Below are positions 57,661 through 64,000 of a stretch of 64,000 bases of DNA, one piece after another. A model generated the notes under the pieces. It did not search any database and was not told the DNA's origin. It saw nothing but the letters and a program-made list of their open reading frames with translations. The stretch comes from Trema orientale (lineage: Eukaryota; Streptophyta; Magnoliopsida; Rosales; Cannabaceae), in assembly GCA_002914845.1 (NCBI GenBank), contig JXTC01000208.1, positions 465,888 through 529,887 on the forward strand. Direction: 5' to 3'. A program made the translations under genes and the position numbers. Every line of letters starts with the position of its first letter. The stretch's first letter is position 1.

Positions 57661-58678
57661 GCTTGATCATAGAAGCACAAGCAGTGAGTGAGTGAGTGAG
57701 CGAGACTATATAATCATTTGAGAGATTAATCGGAATCGAATCGAATCATTTTTCAGGTCAGATTCTTCTTTTTCTTATTCTCTCTTATCAATTTTTGGAT
57801 CAAAGTTCATGTTAATAATCTAACTCATTTCATCCACCAATCGTTTGTCACATGAAAATACTTGAGTTGTGCAAGTTGTTTTATTTTGTGTTTTACACCG
57901 TTTAACTGATTTTTTTTTCCTTAAAAAAAAAAAATTTGTTGGATCGTGTGTGTATGTGTGTGTATGGTTTCTTTTGTCTTTTCTTTCTTTTTTTTTTTTT
58001 TTTGTTTTTTTGTTGGGTGAGGGCGGGCGGTGGTTTGGATCTCTTGAGTGGTTAGCTCCTACTTGCTTGAGGATGCAATGGCTCTGCTTTGGTTCTTCGC
58101 TTTCTAATTATGTGTTGTTGGGAAGTTTTATAGATGTTTCTGTGTCCAACTCGTCTAATTGTAGTACCGATGCGAGGCAAATGAAAATTTCTCTCATTTG
58201 ATTTTCAGTTTATAGATTTTCATGCACTTTACATACATAAGATTGCTATACGTAAGGCCTATTATATTTTTCTATTATGCACTGCTACATTTTTTTTGAC
58301 CGAGTGATATGAATATGAAATTGTTTTTTTTGTTTTTTTTTTTTCTTTCTACTTGAGGTTAGGATCATAACAGGGCGAGTACAAAATTACATAAATGTTA
58401 TACTCTTATTGACGATGGTAGTCTAATTGTGTCTCTGTGTGTAAATTTTAAACTAAATGTATGTGAATTCTCAGACTTGATGCCCATATGCATGAAGAAT
58501 TTTAATATGAGAAACAGATTAAGTTCATTTGACAGCATTGGTGTGATATAGTACATATATGCATGTAAGTTTGATGTCATCTTTACATTAAAACTTGAAA
58601 AATAAATAAATAAATAAATAACTTTCCAATTGCTTTATCCTGTTTACTAAACTGTAGTTATAACTTTAGTTTGACGGA
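57661..58678 (+). other. RDR1 5' untranslated region with a leader intron
   Basis: The leader exon appears to end at 57756 (TTTTTCAG followed by GTCAGA). An intron of about 913 bp would end at ACTTTAG (58669), nine bases before the ATG. Part of this intron (58180-58240, CAGTTTATAGATTTTC) is shared with the pseudogene at 37890-37920. A (GAGT)n run lies near 57683-57700. The open frame at 57869-58201 is in the intron and low in complexity. Confidence 0.6.
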
Positions 58679-61600
58679 ATGGGAAAGACAATTCAGCTGT
58701 ACGGATTTTCTTCTGTTGAGCTCCCTGAAGCTGTGAAGAGTTTTCTAGAGCAATACACTGGAGAAGGAACTGTTTCTGCTGTTGAGGTTGGGCAGTACAA
58801 TATCGAGTCAAGGGCGCATGCCAAGGTTCAATTCACTGACTCGGAAAGTGCCGATACCATACTTCTGATGGCGGAGGATCAAGACTTATGGTACGATGAT
58901 TCGTATCTAAAAGCTCGGGAGCTGAACATCGAAATTGTTCCAAAGCCAAAGACCTTCCTGTACAGCATGGAAGACATAACTTTGCACTTTGGATGTCAAG
59001 TTTCAAAGGAGAAGTTTTCTTTTCTATGGAGAAGGAAGAATGTGTGTGTGAAGTTCGGAACTGGATTGCGACAGCTCTACTTCCTTTTCTCTTATTGTTC
59101 TGTTGAATACAAGCTGGAGCTCTCCTTTGAGAATATTTGGCAGATTGAGCTCCATTGTCCACAAGGACAAACTACAAAGTTCCTCGTCTTCCAGGTTTGC
59201 TTTCTAAAATTCCATTGATATTTTTTTGCTCTAAATGTTGATTTATATACTTTATTACTTTCTTTCTTATCTATCATACATGGTTGCTTCATTCTTGACA
59301 CTGAAAGCATGAATATGGATATGGAATGTTGCATGGGACACAGTTATGAAATGGAAATTCTGTAAAGGTCACCGGTTAGCCAGGGATATGGAAATCTATA
59401 TGGACTTGAATAATGCATATACAGATACCAATTTTTGAGATGGTAAGGTCTAGTAAGTGTCTCATTTAGAAAATCCTTAATAAGTAGTAATACTAAGAAG
59501 ATATATACTTGTTTAGATCTTTTCTGAAATATGGCATAAAATTCTTATAGGAAAAACTAATAATCTTTTCTTATAAATAATTGTGTTAGACAAAGTGGCT
59601 GACACTTTTCGTATTCTTCTTTTTGTTTCCAGTTACTAGGTGCCCCTCGTATATTTTCAAAAGATGTATCTGTTGTGAACTACTTTAAGGACGTTCCTGA
59701 TAGCTGTTGGATCAGGGATGTAGATTTTACTCCATCATGCTGCATTGGGCAATCATCTGCTTTGTGCTTGGAGATTCCGAGCAGGCGTCGCCTTCCAAAT
59801 TTACGCGATGGCTTTGTTTACTATAAAGAAGATGAAGGCGAATTCTCTTTAGAGAAAGGTTGTCCTTTCTCGTCTAGTTCAGATCTTGTTCCCATCATGG
59901 TTCTGCCTCGTGGAATCAACTTGCCATACAAGATTTTGTTCAAGATAAACTCATTGGTTCAGCATGGATGTCTCCCTGGGGAGACACTTGATCGAAAATT
60001 TTTCCGGTTAGTCGATCCAAGAAGAATAAAGATTGAATACATAGAATGTGCGCTTGACAAACTCTATCAGTTGAAAGATTGCTGCTACGATCCAATAAGA
60101 TGGCTTACTAAGCAGTATATGAGTTACAACTCAGGTAGACAGATTCCTAAAAAGCCTACTATTACTTTAGATAAAGGACTGATGTATGTACATCGAGTTC
60201 TAATTACACCATCAAAAGTTTACTTCTGTGGCCTTGAAGTGAATCTTTCGAATCGTGTGCTGCGCAATTATCCAGATGATATCGATAATTTTCTTCGTGT
60301 TTCTTTTGTTGATGAGGACTTGGATAAGATGCATTCGTCAGATTTGTCTACACGTTCAAGTTCTAAAAATGAAGAGAGGCAAACAAGAGTTTATGAAAGG
60401 ATACTTTCTGTTCTGAGAGATGGTATAGTTATTGGTGACAAAAAGTTTGAGTTTCTTGGCTTTTCATCAAGTCAGTTACGAGAAAATTCAGCATGGATGT
60501 TTGCTTCTAGAGAAGGGCTTACTGCTGATGATATCAGGAATTGGATGGGTGATTTTACGCACCTTCGAAATGTGGCAAAGTACGCTGCAAGACTGGGCCA
60601 ATCTTTTGGCTCTTCGAGGGAAACTTTGAGAGTTCAAAGGCACGAAGTTGAGTTAATTCCTGATATCAAAGTCGAAATGGGTGGAAATAAATACTGTTTC
60701 TCGGATGGGATTGGAAAAATATCAGAAGAATTTGCTGAACAAGTGGCGAAAAAATGTGGTCTCAATAGGTTTACTCCATCAGCCTTTCAAATTCGTTATG
60801 CTGGGTATAAAGGTGTTGTAGCTGTTGATCCCACATCTTCTACGAAATTGTCACTAAGAAATAGCATGTGGAAGTATAAATCAAAGAATAAGAAGCTTGA
60901 TGTTTTGGCATGGAGCAAGTACCAGCCATGTTTCCTTAACCGCCAACTGATTACACTCTTGTCAACTCTTGGAATAAAGGATCATGTTTTGGAGAAGAAG
61001 CAAAAGGAGGCTGTGAAACGGCTTGATTCTATTTTGACTGATCCTTTAAGAGCTCAGGATGAACTAGAGTTAATTTTCCCTGGAGAAATCACAAACATTC
61101 TGAAGGAAATGCTTATGTGCGGTTATAAGCCAGATGAAGAGCCATTTCTCTCAATGATGCTCCGAACTTTCCACGCCTCGAAGTTGCTTGAAATCCGGAC
61201 GAAAACAAGGATACATATTCCTAATGGAAGAGCTATGATGGGATGTCTGGATGAAACTGGAATACTAGAATATGGTCAATTGTTTGTGCAATGTTCTAGC
61301 CGGCATCTCTATGACGATTCCTCCTTTCTCTTCAGCAACCGCAGTTCAAGCCAAGGGAACTTTATTGTCAAGGGAAAGGTTGTTGTTGCTAAGAATCCTT
61401 GCCTACATCCTGGTGATGTTCGAGTCCTTAAGGCAGTGGATGTGTTAGCATTGCATCACATGGTGGATTGTGTTGTTTTTCCGCAGAAGGGAAAAAGGTA
61501 CTCTACTCTAATACATACATAGACTGAGCATACACGAATATGTGGGAAATTTTAGCCATATCTGACATGAGAACACTTGGCATGCTTATTTGAACTTAAT

Positions 61601-63255
61601 TATTGGTTTCAGATCAAGTATAAGTTATGTTCTTTTTGTATCCTTCTATTTATTAAGTTTATCATTTCCTCAGGGTTCTTGAGATATTTCTAACAGGTTG
61701 GTTAACTCATTGTATTTTATTTCGGATTGTGTTTCTCTGTTTGGTTTATTTGATTTTCTTGCCATGTTTGGCTATAGATAACTTCCTGGTTCGTAAAATT
61801 TTGACTGATTAAGCATTTTCATTTACTTCTAGACCACATACTGATGAATGTTCTGGAAGTGATTTGGATGGAGATATGTACTTTGTCTGTTGGGACCCTG
61901 AGCTTATTCCTCCACAGCAGATTGAAGCCATGGACTATACTCCAGCACCAACTATAGAGTTGGATCATGATGTTACAATGGAGGTAGGACTTGGTTCATC
62001 AATAATTTGACAAACATATATAATTCAAATAGTTTTCTTTATTGTTTTTTGGAATATGTGCTAGTTATATCAAAAATAAGATAGGTGGCTACTTTGTTAT
62101 ACAATTTAGGAAATTTAAGGTTCATGTTTCATATGTATTCTAGCTATTATTACCATTCTTAAAATCTGAATTATTTTTATCTGATTTTCCTTTGAGTGAC
62201 TGAAAAAATCACACTTCTATGTTAAAACGTCATATTTTTTTTTTATTAGAGTTTGGATTGTTTCATCTAAGAATTCTTGTAATTCATATAATCTTGTCTC
62301 TTTCTTGCTAATACCACCTTTCAAATGTTCCGTATATTGTCAAAAGAATTTCCGAGTCTCTATCTTAATCAATTCTACATCATGATTTTTTATTGCGATA
62401 CAGGAAGTTGAGGAGTATTTCACTGACTACATAGTCAACGACACTTTGGGAATCATTTCAAATGCACATACTGTTTTTGCAGACAAAGAGCCAAAAAAGG
62501 CTAATAGCAACCAATGCACCGAGTTAGCAAAGCTATTCTCAGTCGCTGTAGACTTTCCGAAAACTGGTGTGCCAGCCAAAATCCCACCTCGTCTACGTGT
62601 CAAAGTTTATCCAGACTTCATGGAAAAGCCAGACAAGCCAACCTACGAATCGAAACGTGTTATAGGGAAGCTCTTTAGACAGGTGAAGGACGTGGAAGAT
62701 CACTCGAGCTCCATAAAATCTTTCACTAAGGAAGTGGCCAGAAAGTGTTACGACCATGACATGGAGGTAGATGGATTTAAGCATTACATAGCTGATGCCT
62801 TCACTCACAAAACTCAGTATGACTACAAGTTGGCAAGCCTAATGGATTACTATGGCATCAAAACCGAAGCTGAAATACTCAGTGGCAATGTCCTTACAAA
62901 GTCAAGGCACTTCAACAAGAAAAGGGACTTGGAATCTGCTAATTATGCTGTGAAATCACTGATCAAAGAAGCTAGGTCCTGGTTCAACAGTCAAGGAAGT
63001 GACTCAGACCCTGGAGCTGATGACGTGTATGCGAAGAAAGCTTCAGCTTGGTACTATGTCACATACCATCCTAGCTTCTGGGGCCGCTACAATGAGGACG
63101 ATGTTGCTAGAGACCACTTCTTGAGCTTTGCCTGGTGTGTTTTTGACAAACTTGTTTTGATCAAAAGGGATAAAAATAGAATTAGGAGGTCTTTGAATCT
63201 GCCATCATTAGTGAGCCGGTTCAAACATGGATTTGATTTGAGTGGTGAAGTTTGA
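58679..63255 (+). CDS. RDR1: RNA-dependent RNA polymerase 1, four coding exons, 1127 aa
   Basis: Exons are 58679-59194, 59633-61497, 61833-61983 and 62404-63255, with GT-AG introns and the frame kept. The enzyme copies single-stranded RNA into double-stranded RNA, which Dicer-like proteins cut into small interfering RNAs; RDR1 is the salicylate- and virus-responsive member in plants. Residues 1-80 resemble the RRM-like N-terminal domain (MGKTIQLYGFSSVELPEAVK). The large RdRP domain covers roughly 370-950, with FSDGIGKIS and VAVDPTSSTKLSLR before it reaches the catalytic DLDGD at 804-808 in SGSDLDGDMYFVCWDPE. The C-terminal region ends FKHGFDLSGEV. Length is close to Arabidopsis RDR1 (about 1107). 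No break was seen. The upstream tandem copy at 38020 is dead, so this is the only working RDR1 in the window. Confidence 0.96.
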
Positions 63256-63516
63256 GTTTTGGTGAGCTGAGTTTCTGTGTCTCTTGCTAAGTGAACTTTT
63301 TATAAGTAGTTGATTGTTATTGTAAGAAAAATAAGTGTCATATATGACTACTAGAATATGTATCTAGGAAGCTGTATTGTATAATTATGTGTGTATAGTT
63401 TGTTGAGTTTGTGGTGATATGAAGATATGTAAAATATGTTTATTTGTTAACAAAAATTCCGTTTTGTTGGCACTGTGTGTTAAGTTTTTGCTATATACCT
63501 TCTAACAACATCTGAG
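63256..63516 (+). other. 3' UTR and flank of RDR1
   Basis: 63335-63440 matches the flank of the pseudogene at 45988-46090, so the duplicated block reaches at least this far. The polyadenylation site was not fixed. Confidence 0.55.
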
Positions 63517-64000
63517 TAGGGGTGGCAATTTAGGTCACGACACGATAACACGACTCGAAAACGACACGAAGTTAGCGGGTTTGGGTTTGTCTTAAACAGG
63601 TACAGGTCAAAACAGGTTAAACCCGATTAAATACGATTAAATAATAGGTCATTAGCAGGTTAACCTGTCAAACCTGAAATTGACCCGTTTAACACGATTA
63701 AATTTTTTGAGACATTGTATTATCTTGTATGTACCAAGACTTAAAACTTCCTTTTTATGTTTTATGTACTAAAACTTGAAAGTTTTATTTTGGTTTTAAA
63801 CTTTGGATTGTGTGTTATATTTATTTGATTATGGTTGCTTGGGTATATTGGAAATATAAAATAAGTTAATAGATTATATCAAGTTATATTGAAAATGTGA
63901 AATAGGTTAACATGTTAAAATTAATAGGTTAATACGTTATGTCAAATTGAACCAAATACAACATATTTAACATTAATATGTTAAATTGAGTCCAATTAAC
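63517..64000. mobile_element. hAT-type element, left end only
   Basis: TAGGGGTGGCAATTTAGGTC is a standard end of small plant hAT elements, followed by phrases like ACACGATAACACGACTCG and CAGGTTAACCTGTCAAACC rich in short inverted words. The right end lies beyond the window. Confidence 0.65.

Noticed and set aside
58679-63255. RDR1 as a viral polymerase or viral insertion
   Set aside because: Intron structure, RRM-like N terminus and the DLDGD motif are those of the plant RDR family, which is unlike viral RNA polymerases.
1-64000. CRISPR arrays, operons, tRNA or rRNA genes
   Set aside because: This is plant nuclear DNA. The tandem repeats seen lack unique spacers, and I recognised no tRNA cloverleaf or rRNA sequence by reading.

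Overview
The window is nuclear DNA from a flowering plant, almost certainly a eudicot. It is AT-rich, its genes have several short exons with GT-AG introns, and every recognisable protein is a plant type. The species cannot be fixed from the sequence. All genes read on the + strand: the 3' end of a type-B response regulator (1-897), a small SEC14/CRAL-TRIO protein in six exons (7020-10630), chloroplast aspartate-semialdehyde dehydrogenase in seven exons (24034-27458), a dead copy of RNA-dependent RNA polymerase 1 (38020-42376), a short FAR1-related gene fragment (53274-53444), and an intact RDR1 in four coding exons (58679-63255). I joined the exons by hand from reading frame, splice sites and remembered family sequences.

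More than half of the window is repeats. From 5.5 to 12.4 kb, two foldback Mutator-like elements (5481-6901 and 10998-12430), each with a perfect 8-base target duplication, bracket the SEC14-like gene; both carry arrays of a CATCGAAA-type motif. From 14.4 to 23.5 kb lie several MITEs: two Harbinger-type with TAA duplications, one hAT-type with an 8-base duplication, a CACTA end, and a 74-bp minisatellite. From 29 to 37 kb are tandem duplications and an antisense Copia-like fossil split by a second long LTR, which itself holds a foldback element.

From 38 to 46 kb the RDR1 pseudogene is cut by a worn Copia element. Its 3' flank resumes near 45.99 kb and matches the flank of the intact gene. From about 46.4 to 50.2 kb is a Tat/Athila-like Gypsy fossil, followed by a MITE split by an LTR-like element that holds another MITE. 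A second, inverted copy of the 74-bp minisatellite family lies at 53.7-54.3 kb. The intact RDR1 has a clear TATA box, W-boxes and TGACG motifs upstream, and the window ends inside a hAT-type element.

The genes do not form one pathway. They cover cytokinin signalling (type-B regulator), lipid transfer (SEC14-like), plastid aspartate-family amino-acid synthesis (ASADH) and small-RNA antiviral defence (RDR1). I found no clearly new biochemical system. The strongest unusual items are the SEC14-like gene bracketed by hairpin-forming elements, the inverted pair of 74-bp palindromic arrays, and the live/dead RDR1 pair.
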